From Bacteroidota bacterium (lineage in GTDB: Bacteria > Bacteroidota > Bacteroidia > 2-12-FULL-35-15), in contig JADJHE010000004.1 in assembly GCA_016707685.1 (NCBI GenBank), positions 62,001 through 126,000 on the forward strand: a stretch of 64,000 nt of DNA, in the 5' to 3' direction. Positions 45,718 to 56,479 of this stretch are shown in pieces. Within the stretch, counting starts at the first letter, position 1. Every line of letters begins with the position of its first letter. A model generated the notes under the pieces. It had not been told where the DNA came from and did no database searches. It saw only the letters and a program-made list of their open reading frames with translations. The position numbers and the translations under genes are program-made.

Positions 45718-46412
45718 CTATATCTTTTTCGCCAACTTACTTTTAGGAAAAAGTGATTTAAAAATTTCTCGATAATAAATCATCAAATCAATCGTTATAA
45801 TTGGTGAATTCAGCTGTTGATTTAATTTTTTGGTATTCGCAAACATGAATCGATAGCCAAAATCTGCACCTACACCAACCCATTTAAAAACCCTATATTC
45901 AACAGAAATTGCTGGCTCATAAATAAAATTCAAATTCCGATTGGTAATTATTTTTTCGCCATACAATGTATATTGATAGTAGGATTCACCAAGACCAATT
46001 TGCAAAGGCATTCCTAATTCCCAATGCTTACTCTTATGAAATATATATTCAATAGCTGCCGATACATAATAAAACTTTAATCCCTTTCCAATAATATATG
46101 GTTTCCTAATTCATTAATGTATTCTACATTCTGATTTAATTTTTTAGGAGGATTGTACAATTGATTATAACCAATTCCAAAACGCAATTTATTCCCATAT
46201 TTAATTCCTGCAATTACGCCAAATACATTTACAATACTATTATCTACAAAAGAATTTCTTGAATTTAAAGTTGCAAAAGGATGTGGTTTTAGCTTAAGCT
46301 CTTGTTTGATAGAATCTAAAGCTGGTTGAGAATTAGCTGCTGCAACAAAAAACAAAACAAAAATAAGATAGAGTGTAAGTTTTAAAAAGAAACGATTAAA
46401 ATAAAACCACAT
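45718..46412 (-). CDS. Outer membrane beta-barrel-like protein (frameshifted)
   Basis: Two minus-strand frames form a protein of about 231 residues. It has a signal peptide ending NSQPALDS, then strands such as VNVFGVIAGIKYGNKLRFGI. After a frame change near 46091-46098 it continues as IGKGLKFYYVSAAIEYIF and then VGVGADFGYRFMF. Alternating hydrophobic and aromatic strands suggest a small barrel of the kind common in Bacteroidota. No family is recognised. Its ATG overlaps the ribE stop by one base (TAATG), so it is probably translated from the ribE transcript. Confidence 0.65.
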
Positions 46413-46996
46413 TACTTGTTCATTAACTTACTAATATATTTACCTAATATATCAAACTCAAGATTTACGACTGTTCCTGATTTAATATTTTTAAAATTTG
46501 TATGTTCATAGGTATAAGGAATGATGCATGCCGAAAAACGATTTTTTAATGAATTCACAACCGTTAAACTAACACCATTAATACAAATCGAACCTTTTTC
46601 AACATTAATATTATTCTTTGAAGCATCGTACTCGAAAGTATACATCCAACTACCATTTGCTTCTTTTACATCAACGCATACTGCTGTTTGGTCAACGTGT
46701 CCTTGAACGATGTGTCCATCCAATCGGTCACCCACCCTTAAACAACGTTCTAAATTAACTTTATCACCAACATTTAATTTTCCTAAATTGGTTTTCATCA
46801 AGGTTTCATCAATAGCTGTTACCGTATAATTTTCATTCTTAATATTGACCACGGTTAAACAAACTCCATTATGAGCAATACTTTGATCAATTTTTAACTC
46901 GTTCGTAAAATCGGATTTAACAGTGATGTGAAGATTGGATTGTTCTTTTTCTAAATCAACAACTTCGCCTAACGTTTCAATAATTCCAGAAAACAT
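46412..46996 (-). CDS. ribE: Riboflavin synthase, alpha subunit
   Basis: RibE joins two 6,7-dimethyl-8-ribityllumazine molecules to give riboflavin. The 194-residue protein has the two lumazine-binding repeats. The first begins MFSGIIETLGEV with NGVCLTVV; the second has GHIVQGHVDQTA and ICINGVSLTVV. No other rib genes are nearby and no FMN riboswitch is visible. It lies 4 bases after a giant T9SS gene, and the barrel gene overlaps its stop. Confidence 0.95.
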   Translation of the reverse strand: MFSGIIETLGEVVDLEKEQSNLHITVKSDFTNELKIDQSIAHNGVCLTVVNIKNENYTVTAIDETLMKTNLGKLNVGDKVNLERCLRVGDRLDGHIVQGHVDQTAVCVDVKEANGSWMYTFEYDASKNNINVEKGSICINGVSLTVVNSLKNRFSACIIPYTYEHTNFKNIKSGTVVNLEFDILGKYISKLMNK

Positions 46997-47000
46997 AAAC

Positions 47001-49691
47001 TTAATTATTTGGATTAGGGTTTTGTTTAATTAGCTGAATAAATCCTTTTAATGTGCGAGGAACAATTCCTTCTAATCGAATTTCATTAACAGTACACACA
47101 TAATAATAAACGCCATCACTGCATGGAAGTTTAGTATCCTTGCTTGTGCCATTCCAGAAAATGCCAGGATCTGTAGTTTCAAACATTAATAATCCCCAAC
47201 GATCATAAATTTTAATATCTATATCCTTTACAAATTTATAAGGCAATGGAATAAATAAATCATTGATATTATCTCCATTAGGAGTAAACACGTTTGGCAA
47301 TTCATATATAGGACAATTGTCGACACAAATTTTTGTAACTATTACACTTTCATTTGCAAACGAATCAACAGCTGTCACAACATAGCAATCCTGCAACAGA
47401 AGGAACCTTCAAAACTGTAATTATGAAAGTAAGTAGTGATACTCATATCGGTTGATGTATAAATCAATTGAGGTATTCCATCAGATGTTGGAGAAAAATA
47501 AACATTGTATTGAACAGCATCGGTACTGCAATACGTATTCGGATTTACCCATGAAATTGTATTCACAACATTCTCACAGTCACTATTTACAGCAAATGTT
47601 GGTTGACAAGGAGGAACAATATCAATTGGCACTTCGCATTTAATTTGTGATGCATTGTACAATGGGCGAGGTAAAGCTGGATCGGAATACTCTCCTTTTG
47701 TAACAATTTTGTAGCAATAATTCAATCCATTTACTAAGCCCGTGTCTGTATATGTTCGATTTACAGTGCTATCTATTAATACAAATGTATTTGAGCCGCT
47801 TGGAATTTCCTTATAGATAAAGAATTGGTAATTTGTCCAAGGAACAATTTCTTGCCAAGCCAGATTTACCTGATTCCCCGCTGGTGTAGAAGATAAAAAC
47901 ACGGATGAAGCAGTATGCGTAGACCCTTTTAATAAACCATTCGAATAAAAATCGACACGGTAGGTCCATGCGCTCGATTCGGTATTAATATTCGTATGTA
48001 CAAAACCTGTATCTGTTAATTGGGCATAAGAAGGATAAGAATAACTAGCAATTTGTGAAAATGCAGTTTGGGCAGGATTAAATCCTGGTGCCACCAACAA
48101 ACGATATTCGTATGGAGGAGGATTTACAATGGTATCCAAATTAGTTGCATTTCCAATTGGCTTTACCCAATGTGTCCAAATACTTCCGCTAGAAGAGTTG
48201 GTTGTTACAACACTCACATTTGTAATAATAGGAACATCTTGAACAAGCTGTACACAAACATTTGCAGAAGCATAACTTTGAGATGCATCATTATAATAAG
48301 CTACAACCATATACGAATAATTCACTCCATGAATTAATCCTTGTCCGTTATTGTTATCAGTAAAAGTTAACGTAGTTGCAGTAGTAGTTCCTATAAGTGT
48401 ATATCCTGTATAAGAAGGAACACCAGTCTCACACTCAGAATGTGTCCATGGGTCACAGGTATTTTTTCGATAAACATAAAAACCTTTTAATGGATTACTT
48501 CCTGTTATTGCGTTGCAAAACGGTGAATTCCAATTTAAAATTATACTAGCACCATTTGGAGTAGCTGTTAAGCCAGTTGGCGCAGGAGCAATTACTCGAA
48601 TAAATACCGATTCAAAATTTACCAGAGGAGTAGTAGGATGATTATCGTCAGCCTTAAATGTAACTTGATAAGGCAACAATTTTACTTGCGTACAATTAGG
48701 TGTCCAGCTGAATGTTCCAGTTAATGGACTCACCCCAGAAACCGTTGGAAAACTTGCAGCAGGTGCCGATTGAAATGGCCCACCTGTTGCTGTTAATGTA
48801 ATGACATTATTTTGGGGATCAGAAGCAGTAACACCAAAAGTAAGATTAGTCCCTGCAACTACACAGGTATCATTGATTGCATTTATTTGAGGAGCATTGT
48901 TGGAGCAAGAAGCTACATCGATTTGCATATCACGCAAAATAGAACCAATGTAATAACGTACACCCTGAAATAAACGGTATTCTTTTATCAAAATAGCAAC
49001 ATTGTACTGGCAAATTTGAGGTGGCGTACACCATACCAAATCCCCCGTACGAGCATCAATACTTCCTAAACCCATATTTGGAGGCAGCGTATAACCAAAA
49101 ATTGGAGCACCGCCTACATAACATGTCGTTAGTTCGTACGACAAACTATCGCCTTCCGCATCATAAGCACCAGGATTATGCTCAAAACATTCACCAACGC
49201 AAGCCATATCCAGTGGCGGATTTAAAAGTATAGGAGAACTATTAGTCCCTAAGAATGGATTTATTTTTAATTCCGTTCTTAAAAAAAAGGATGCATTAAC
49301 AGAATTTGGAATATTACAAATACCTTGATTTCTGTTTGGATCCTCAACAGTAATTATATATGAACCGGATCCACCATACGTATGCGTGGTTTCATAAATA
49401 TTAACTTTAGTATTTGCTGGAGAAGACAACATTACCCCATCCTGGTATTCGGACAAAGAGAGGATGGTCCATTAATTCGAGGAGCGATTGCACTGTCGCC
49501 ATCACCAAAAGAACAGTTAGTTCGCAACGGTCGGCTGTTGTATTAAAAGTATTTGTATAGGTAGTTATAGTAATTTTATATGTATTCCCAGTAAGATGCT
49601 TGTAAGTTATCTCACCTGCTCTATTGTGTGTGGCAAATGCTCCAACAATAGAAATAAGAAATAAGAATAATGTAAAAATTATTTTTTTCAT
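47001..49691 (-). CDS. Giant fibronectin-type-III surface protein with T9SS type B sorting domain (three frameshifts)
   Basis: The repaired protein has about 897 residues. It has a signal peptide ending GAFATHNRAGEITY, an N-terminal gliding-type domain and cadherin-like or Ig-like segments. Fibronectin type III units follow (APTGLTATPNGASIILNW and others). The type B sorting domain is at the end (YELPNVFTPNGDNINDLF, IYDRWGLLMFET). Breaks are one missing T-equivalent at 49507-49510, one missing G-equivalent at 49435-49438 and one missing base at 47395-47396. Between the first two the true sequence reads FGDGDSAIAPRINGPSSLCP. I choose the ATG at 49691. The N-terminal domain is related to that of the adhesin at 39876. 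Confidence 0.82.
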
Positions 49692-49751
49692 TGCACCCAC
49701 TATTTTTTGTCAACAATAATTGAACTCTAAGTTAGTGATTTTATTTCAAAA

Positions 49752-50873
49752 TCAATAATTAATCACCTGCTCTACCATATTTTCGGGTAGTTCTCGGTAT
49801 TCGTACTTCTGTGTACGAAGCTGAGGTTCAAACCCCGCTTCACGAATGGCATCCTGAATGGTATTGGATGTAAAGCGATGAGGGGCACCTGCAGCAGAAA
49901 CAACATTTTCCTCTATCATTATACTGCCAAAATCGTTTGCTCCAGCATGTAAACACAATTGAGCAACCTCTTTACCTACTGTTAACCAACTCGCTTGAAT
50001 ATTAATAACGTTTGGCAACATAATACGGCTCATCGCAATCATACGTATGTATTCATCACCAGAAACATTGTTTTTAATGCCTTTGATCCGTTTCAACAAT
50101 GTTCCATCATCCTGAAAAGGCCAAGGAATAAATGCTAAAAATCCATTTGCAGATGCTGGTTTTTCACTTTGTACTTCACGAATCCAAACCAAATGTTCGA
50201 AACGTTCTTCAATGGTTTCAATGTGACCAAACATCATGGTACCTGATGTAGTTATATCTAATTGATGTGCAGCTCGCATTACATCCAGCCATTCTCTACC
50301 AGTACATTTTCCTTTTGAAATTAATCTACGAACACGGTCATTAATATTTAGCACCAGCACCTGTAAACTATCCATACCTGCATCTTTCAATGCTTTTAAT
50401 ACCTCAGTATGAGTAGACTTTTCAAGCTTAGTAATGTGGGCAATTTCTGGGGGTCCAAGTGCATGCAATTTTACATTGGGGTATAATTTTTTAAGTTCTT
50501 TAAACAAATCAACATAAAATTTTAGTCCTAAATCAGGATGATGACCACCTTGCAAAAGCAGTTGGTCGCCACCATATTTTAGTGTTTCTTCAATTTTTGT
50601 TTTATAGGTAGCAATATCGGTGATGTATGCCTCAGTGTGCCCTGGAATACGGTAAAAATTACAAAATTTACAGTTTGCAATGCAAACATTGGTGGTATTT
50701 ACATTTCTATCAATTTGCCAAGTTACTTTTCCATCGGGTTTTTGAATCTTTCTTAATTCATTAGCAACAAACATTAAATCGGCTGTTGCTGCATTTTTAA
50801 AGAGAAACACACCCTCTTCTTGACTTAAAAATTCAAAATTTAATGCGCGTTTTAATAGGGAATCTATGTTCAT
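49752..50873 (-). CDS. mqnC: Cyclic dehypoxanthinyl futalosine synthase
   Basis: MqnC is a radical-SAM enzyme that cyclises dehypoxanthine futalosine in the futalosine route to menaquinone. The iron-sulfur cysteines are Cys64, Cys68 and Cys71 in CIANCKFC. QGGHHPDLGL and TSGTMMFGHIETIEER are typical of MqnC. Residues 171-177 read QVLVLNI where the family has PGAGAEIL-like sequence. The +1 frame there reads PGAGA, so three missing bases within 50343-50363 appear to cancel out and leave the gene open. The real protein is probably one residue longer. Other mqn genes are not in the window. Confidence 0.9.
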   Translation of the reverse strand: MNIDSLLKRALNFEFLSQEEGVFLFKNAATADLMFVANELRKIQKPDGKVTWQIDRNVNTTNVCIANCKFCNFYRIPGHTEAYITDIATYKTKIEETLKYGGDQLLLQGGHHPDLGLKFYVDLFKELKKLYPNVKLHALGPPEIAHITKLEKSTHTEVLKALKDAGMDSLQVLVLNINDRVRRLISKGKCTGREWLDVMRAAHQLDITTSGTMMFGHIETIEERFEHLVWIREVQSEKPASANGFLAFIPWPFQDDGTLLKRIKGIKNNVSGDEYIRMIAMSRIMLPNVINIQASWLTVGKEVAQLCLHAGANDFGSIMIEENVVSAAGAPHRFTSNTIQDAIREAGFEPQLRTQKYEYRELPENMVEQVINY

Positions 50874-50959
50874 TTTCGACCTGATAATCGGTTAATAAAT
50901 AGTGCAAAACTTAGTAAATTCTTTTTCTACATTTACAGTTACCAAAATTACAAATAATA

Positions 50960-52393
50960 ATGACGTTAATAACTAAAAAGGCTACAATTAATAACAATGA
51001 ACACATTGTTTTGTTGTGCACTAAAAACTATAATTTTAACAATAATGGTTTTTCTAAATCTGAAATTGAGTTTATAAAAAACGAACTTTCTAAAAATGAC
51101 AAAAAACACATCTTTATCAATCAATACAATAGATGCGTGTTTATACAAATTATTGAAGATAAAAAAGAAAAACACCTTACCATTGATGGATTAAGAAGGG
51201 CAGCAAACACAATTCACACAAACATTGTTGAATCCAAGCTTACGTCAATTAACATCGTTGATGCTGAAAACAAATCATCTGAAACGCTTGCTTTTGCAGA
51301 AGGTTTAGCCCTGAGCAATTATCAATTTTTGAAATACAAAAAAGATAAAAAGAAAGAGGAATATTCATTAAAGGCAATTGGAATACATTCAAAAAACTGT
51401 TCTCAAAATCAAATTGATGAACTTCAAATTATTGTAAATGCAACAAGCATTTCAAGAACATTGGTAAATGAACCTGTTAACTTTTTAAATGCAACACAAC
51501 TTGCAAAAGAATTCCAAAAGCTTGGAAAAGAAGCTGATTTTGGCGTTGAAGTCTTCAATAAAGCAAAGATAAAAGCTTTAAAAATGGGTGGTTTGCTATC
51601 TGTGAACTTAGGGAGTCAAGAACCACCAACATTTAGCATTATGGAGTATAAGCCTAAGAATGCTAAAAACAAACAGCCCATTGTTTTAGTTGGTAAAGGT
51701 GTTGTTTATGATACTGGAGGCTTAAGCTTAAAGCCAACACCAAATAGCATGGACATGATGAAATGTGATATGGCAGGAGCTGCAGCTGTTGGTGGAACAA
51801 TGTATGCCATCGCAAAAGCAAAACTACCTGTTCATGTAATCGGAATTGTTCCTGCTACAGATAACCGTCCAGGCGAAAATGCCTATGTACCAGGGGATGT
51901 AATAAACATGTACAACGGAATGACTGTTGAAATGCTAAATGCAGATGCGGAAGGAAGAATGATTTTAGCAGATGCATTAGCGTATGCGCAAAAATACAAA
52001 CCACAATTGGTAATCGACTTAGCAACATTAACTGGTGCTGCAGTTGCTGCAATTGGAACATCTGGAATTGTTGCAATGGGAACTGCAGATGAAAAAACAA
52101 AAAACAAATTAAAAGAGAGCGGTTACAATACATTCGAACGTATTGCTGAAATGCCATTTTGGGATGATTACGATGAGTTAATCAAATCAGATATTGCTGA
52201 TATGAAAAATATTGGCGGCCCCTATGCCGGAAGTATTACTGCTGGTAAATTCTTACAGCGTTACATCAACTACCCTTGGATGCATTTAGACATTGCTGGT
52301 CCAGCTTTTTTAACAGCAAAAGATGCATACCGAACAAAAGGTGGCACAGGTGTTGGAGTACGTTTGTTGTTTGATTTTTTAAAGAACAATTAA
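50960..52393 (+). CDS. pepA: Leucyl aminopeptidase, M17 family
   Basis: This cytosolic two-zinc aminopeptidase frees N-terminal residues from peptides. The 477-residue protein has the metal and substrate site VGKGVVYDTGGLSLKP, CDMAGAAAV, and the signature NADAEGRMILADAL (family NTDAEGRL). TLTGA follows. The N-terminal domain is divergent, as usual. The frame is intact. It is divergent from mqnC, and a hypothetical exported protein follows 5 bases later. Confidence 0.93.
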   Translation: MTLITKKATINNNEHIVLLCTKNYNFNNNGFSKSEIEFIKNELSKNDKKHIFINQYNRCVFIQIIEDKKEKHLTIDGLRRAANTIHTNIVESKLTSINIVDAENKSSETLAFAEGLALSNYQFLKYKKDKKKEEYSLKAIGIHSKNCSQNQIDELQIIVNATSISRTLVNEPVNFLNATQLAKEFQKLGKEADFGVEVFNKAKIKALKMGGLLSVNLGSQEPPTFSIMEYKPKNAKNKQPIVLVGKGVVYDTGGLSLKPTPNSMDMMKCDMAGAAAVGGTMYAIAKAKLPVHVIGIVPATDNRPGENAYVPGDVINMYNGMTVEMLNADAEGRMILADALAYAQKYKPQLVIDLATLTGAAVAAIGTSGIVAMGTADEKTKNKLKESGYNTFERIAEMPFWDDYDELIKSDIADMKNIGGPYAGSITAGKFLQRYINYPWMHLDIAGPAFLTAKDAYRTKGGTGVGVRLLFDFLKNN

Positions 52394-52398
52394 TCTGA

Positions 52399-53526
52399 AT
52401 GAATTTTTTGAACTACATTTTTTCTTTTTGTTTCATTCTTTGCTTTAGCGCTTTTGGCTTTAGTCAGAAAAAAGTAGCCGTACTTCTTGCCGAGTATGAC
52501 GAAAATGCTTCGTCAAACAATTTGCAACATCTTGTAAAATACAATTTCACGGATGGTGTAATGACAGGAAAAGGAAACCATCATCTCTTTACCAACAAAA
52601 AAGCTGGGACTACTGGCGACTATGTTCGTTTTGATATTGGGAAAAATGTGATTTATAAAAACAGATACGTAATAACTGGGATTGGAAATGTAATTGATAT
52701 CAAAACAAAAAAATTACTAGTTGCGGAAAGAGCTGAATTAATTGCATGCTCTGGCGATAGCATTATCTTTCATACAAATGATATATTTAAAGGGAAATAC
52801 TATTCCGTTTTAAATATCAAAACTGAAAAATATCAAAAAATTGAAAATGCAAACTACAATCCAGTACAACGACCAGATGTAGAAGTAGATGAAACAACCA
52901 AACCGTATACGATTACAGCCTATTACATCAATGGTAAAAAAGATGTTTTAGTAAAAGATGCTGGATATGGCCAGCCACAGCCTTTGTTAGGAGATGATGT
53001 AAAACGAAAATTTCAATTATTTTGGATTGACAAATCGTCTTTCCTTTATGCTAATTACACCAAAAACCAACAAGCTGTAAGTATCTACAAAGTATCCATC
53101 GACAAAACAGTTGAGAAAATTGCAGATATAACTGAAATTCCAGCAACCTCACCAAATGACGTATTCGTGCTTTCTGCAAACAATGAAATTTATTATTCCT
53201 GCTCAAAAGGAAAATTTTTAATTGATTCTAAAAGAAACTGCAAAAAAGTTATGTTTGAAGCAATAGGAAATAATTTTTCAGTTGAAAGTGATGAAAATTC
53301 AAAATATGGTAGATTAATCAAATTTGAAGCAACTGAATTGGGTAAAAAATGGTGCAAAGCCGACAATGCAAAATCAATTTCAGGATATACCGCATTGCAA
53401 AATGATATTGTAATAGGCACTGAACGTTATGCCCAAGGAGTTGTTGTATGGAATAATATAACTAAAAAATGGACGAGTATCGAAGCGTCCTCCTTAGAAG
53501 AAATAATTGGTTGGGTGGAAGAATAA
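52399..53526 (+). CDS. Exported hypothetical protein after pepA
   Basis: This 375-residue protein has a signal peptide (FCFILCFSAFGFSQ). Its repetitive beta-strand body reads like a propeller, with YNFTDGVMTGKGNHHLF, VIYKNRYVITGIGN, NNEIYYSCSKGKF and VVWNNITKKW. No catalytic motif or sorting domain is present, so it is probably periplasmic or outer-membrane associated. It starts 5 bases after pepA and is likely co-transcribed. I do not recognise the family. Confidence 0.65.
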   Translation: MNFLNYIFSFCFILCFSAFGFSQKKVAVLLAEYDENASSNNLQHLVKYNFTDGVMTGKGNHHLFTNKKAGTTGDYVRFDIGKNVIYKNRYVITGIGNVIDIKTKKLLVAERAELIACSGDSIIFHTNDIFKGKYYSVLNIKTEKYQKIENANYNPVQRPDVEVDETTKPYTITAYYINGKKDVLVKDAGYGQPQPLLGDDVKRKFQLFWIDKSSFLYANYTKNQQAVSIYKVSIDKTVEKIADITEIPATSPNDVFVLSANNEIYYSCSKGKFLIDSKRNCKKVMFEAIGNNFSVESDENSKYGRLIKFEATELGKKWCKADNAKSISGYTALQNDIVIGTERYAQGVVVWNNITKKWTSIEASSLEEIIGWVEE

Positions 53527-53536
53527 AAAATTAAAT

Positions 53537-53544
53537 TACTTTTG
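53537..53544 (+). promoter_or_regulatory. pdxA -7 box
   Basis: TACTTTTG matches TAnnTTTG and lies 39 bases before the pdxA ATG, in a 57-base spacer. Confidence 0.45.
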
Positions 53545-53583
53545 TTCTGGCTTTTTGCCTTTTAATAACATCATATATAATTT

Positions 53584-54639
53584 ATGTCAGAAGAAAAAAT
53601 AATCGTAGGAATTTCACAAGGTGATATTAATGGAATTGGATTAGAAGTAATTATTAAAACATTTCTAGAGCCGCAAATGCTTGAAATTTGTACGCCTGTT
53701 CTTTTTGGCTCTAACAAAACTGCATCTGCTCATCGAAAAGCATTAAATATTGACGATTTTAGCTTTAATCAAATAAAAGATTTTTCGGAACTAAATCACA
53801 AGCGCGCTAACCTATTATCTGTATACGAAGAAGATGTAACCATTGAACTCGGACAACAAACAGAGAATGGTGGCAAATATGCATTTAAATCGCTCGAAGC
53901 TGCTACAAATGCTTTAGCTGAAGGGAAAATAGATGTATTGGTTACGGCACCAATCAACAAAGAAAACATACAATCTGCTGAATTTAAATTTCCCGGTCAT
54001 ACTGAATATTTGGATGAAAAATTTGGAAAAGGAAATAGTTTAATGTTTTTGGTAAGTGATGATTTACGAGTTGCGGTAGTTACAGGGCATATTCCAGTAA
54101 CACGTGTTGCACAAGAATTATCAAGCGAAAAAATTCTTAAAAAAATTCAACTTTTAAATAAATCATTAACACAAGATTTTGCTATTCGTAAACCTAAAAT
54201 TGCTGTATTGGGATTAAATCCGCATGCTGGCGACAATGGCGTAATTGGAGACGAAGAAAAAAATATTATTATCCCTGCTATTGAAAAAGCGAAAGCAGAA
54301 GGAATAGTTGCTTACGGACCTTACCCTGCCGATGGCTTTTTTGGAAATGGTGCTTACAAAAATTTTGATGCTGTTCTTGCAATGTATCACGACCAAGGAT
54401 TAATTCCATTTAAAACAATAGCTTTCAATAAAGGAGTTAATTATACTGCTGGCTTACCAATAGTGCGTACATCACCTGACCATGGCACTGCATACGATAT
54501 AGCCGGAAAAGGAATTGCATCCGAAGAATCATTCAGAAGAGCTATCTATACTGCAATTGACATTTACAGAACACGTAAAAATCATGCAGAAATCACTTCA
54601 AATCCCTTGAAGATTAATCCAATTAAAAGAGAGCGATAA
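53584..54639 (+). CDS. pdxA: 4-hydroxythreonine-4-phosphate dehydrogenase
   Basis: PdxA oxidises 4-phosphohydroxythreonine in the deoxyxylulose-dependent route to pyridoxal phosphate. The 351-residue protein has GISQGDINGIGLEV at the N-terminus and VTAPINKENI. It also has PGHTEYL, GLNPHAGDNG and the metal-binding YHDQGLIPFK with RTSPDHGTAYDIAG. The frame is intact. It converges with recJ, with only 8 bases between their stops. Confidence 0.95.
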   Translation: MSEEKIIVGISQGDINGIGLEVIIKTFLEPQMLEICTPVLFGSNKTASAHRKALNIDDFSFNQIKDFSELNHKRANLLSVYEEDVTIELGQQTENGGKYAFKSLEAATNALAEGKIDVLVTAPINKENIQSAEFKFPGHTEYLDEKFGKGNSLMFLVSDDLRVAVVTGHIPVTRVAQELSSEKILKKIQLLNKSLTQDFAIRKPKIAVLGLNPHAGDNGVIGDEEKNIIIPAIEKAKAEGIVAYGPYPADGFFGNGAYKNFDAVLAMYHDQGLIPFKTIAFNKGVNYTAGLPIVRTSPDHGTAYDIAGKGIASEESFRRAIYTAIDIYRTRKNHAEITSNPLKINPIKRER

Positions 54640-54647
54640 GTTTTCGA

Positions 54648-56354
54648 TTATTCTATTTTGATATCCTTCACATTCAACTGTAAGGTTGTATTTCCATTGA
54701 ATGTATTTTCATCAATTGCGTAACAAGCACTAAATATTTGCTTTCGTAATAAGGCATCAAAATGCTCTGCTTGTCCAAATGCAATTGCAGGATAACTCTC
54801 GCGAGGATTTAATGCAGATTGAATATCTAGTTTCAAATGGTTCGTTCCTACGATTCGAATGTAACCCTTATCAACTAAATGTTTGGTGATGAATACAGGC
54901 GACATGTTACCTGGACCAAATGGAGAAAATTGTTTTAAAATTCGATAAAATTTAGAGGTAATTTGACTTAGCTCTAATTCCGCATCAATTTCAATTTCTG
55001 GAACAAGCATGTGTTCTTCGATTGTTGCGCTTACAATTTCTTCAAATCGTTTTTGAAATGCGTCTACATTTTCAACTTTCAAAGTAAGGCCTGCCGCATA
55101 CTTATGGCCACCAAATTGCTCTAATAAATCAGAACAAGCTTCAATAGCATCGTATACATCAAAATCTTTCACACTACGCGCAGAACCAGTTGCTTTACCA
55201 TTCGATTCAGTTAAAATAATTGTAGGGCGATAATATTTTTCAGTTAAACGCGAAGCTACAATACCAACAACACCTTTGTGCCAATCGGGGTGAAACAAAA
55301 CAGTAGATTTACGGTTAATCATTTCTACATTACCATCAATCATGCTTAATGCATGTTGTGTAATAGTAACATCAATCGTTCTACGTTCTGTATTTGTAAT
55401 ATTAATATTTTGTCCGCTCTCTTTCGCATCGGCATGATTGTCTGAAACCAGTAATGCAACTGCACTTCTTCCTGACTCTAATCGACCAGCAGCATTGATT
55501 CTTGGCCCAACGGTAAATACCAATTCATTCATGGTAACTTCCTTTTTAACATTTGCCAAGTCCAAAATTGCTTTAATCCCTTTGCGTGGATTTTTATTTA
55601 ACTGCTCTAAACCAAAATAGCATAACACTCTATTTTCACCAACAATTGGAACAAGGTCCGAAGCAATTGAAATGGCAGTTAAATCTAAAAATTGCTCCAA
55701 TTCTTCGAATGGAATATTATTCTTCAAAGCATAAGCCTGAACCAATTTAAACCCAACACCACAGCCACACAACTCATCAAATGGATAATTACAATCTTCA
55801 CGTTTGGGATCCAAAACAGCTACAGCATTTGGAATAGAATCACCAGGACGATGGTGGTCACAAATAATAAAATCAATACCTTTTTGTGAAGCGTATTCTA
55901 CTTTGTCGATTGCTTTGATCCCACAATCGAGTGCTATTATCAATGAAAAATTTTGTTCACTAGCATAATCAATTCCTTGAAAAGAAATCCCATACCCTTC
56001 GGCATAACGATCTGGAATATAATATTCTACTTGTTTGTGAAACTGGGCAATAAAGGAATAAACAAGAGCAACAGCAGTAGTTCCATCCACATCATAATCG
56101 CCATACACCAGTATTTTTTCTTGATTCTTTATTGCAGACTCTAGGCGAGCTATTGCCTTGTCCATGTCCTTCATTAAAAAAGGATCATGTAAATCTGATA
56201 ATGATGGCCTAAAAAACTTTTTTGCTTCTTCAAATGTAGTTACTCCACGCTGCACTAATAAGTTAGCAAGTACTTTTTCAATCGACAGATTATTTGCCAA
56301 TTGATTTACAACTTGTTCATCCCCTTCTGATTTTAGACTCCAGCGCTTTTCCAT
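54648..56354 (-). CDS. recJ: Single-stranded-DNA-specific exonuclease RecJ
   Basis: RecJ degrades single-stranded DNA 5' to 3' in recombination and mismatch repair. The 568-residue protein has the DHH-phosphoesterase motifs: DYDVDG at 86-91, the ALDCG segment, and CDHHRPG with DHH at 166-168. DHHA1 features follow (GRLESGR, then FGGHKYAAGLTL), and an OB-fold C-terminus. The length is normal and the frame intact. It is a single-gene unit converging with pdxA. Confidence 0.95.
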   Translation of the reverse strand: MEKRWSLKSEGDEQVVNQLANNLSIEKVLANLLVQRGVTTFEEAKKFFRPSLSDLHDPFLMKDMDKAIARLESAIKNQEKILVYGDYDVDGTTAVALVYSFIAQFHKQVEYYIPDRYAEGYGISFQGIDYASEQNFSLIIALDCGIKAIDKVEYASQKGIDFIICDHHRPGDSIPNAVAVLDPKREDCNYPFDELCGCGVGFKLVQAYALKNNIPFEELEQFLDLTAISIASDLVPIVGENRVLCYFGLEQLNKNPRKGIKAILDLANVKKEVTMNELVFTVGPRINAAGRLESGRSAVALLVSDNHADAKESGQNINITNTERRTIDVTITQHALSMIDGNVEMINRKSTVLFHPDWHKGVVGIVASRLTEKYYRPTIILTESNGKATGSARSVKDFDVYDAIEACSDLLEQFGGHKYAAGLTLKVENVDAFQKRFEEIVSATIEEHMLVPEIEIDAELELSQITSKFYRILKQFSPFGPGNMSPVFITKHLVDKGYIRIVGTNHLKLDIQSALNPRESYPAIAFGQAEHFDALLRKQIFSACYAIDENTFNGNTTLQLNVKDIKIE

Positions 56355-56479
56355 ATCATTTTTTAGAGTTGTAAAATTAAACTAATTACAGTAAACTCGA
56401 TTAGTTGTTAATAAGTAAAATACCCTTTTTTAGGTATTGCTATGTGCTTGTATTGTCCTGATTTTTGTTCTAGAAAGTT

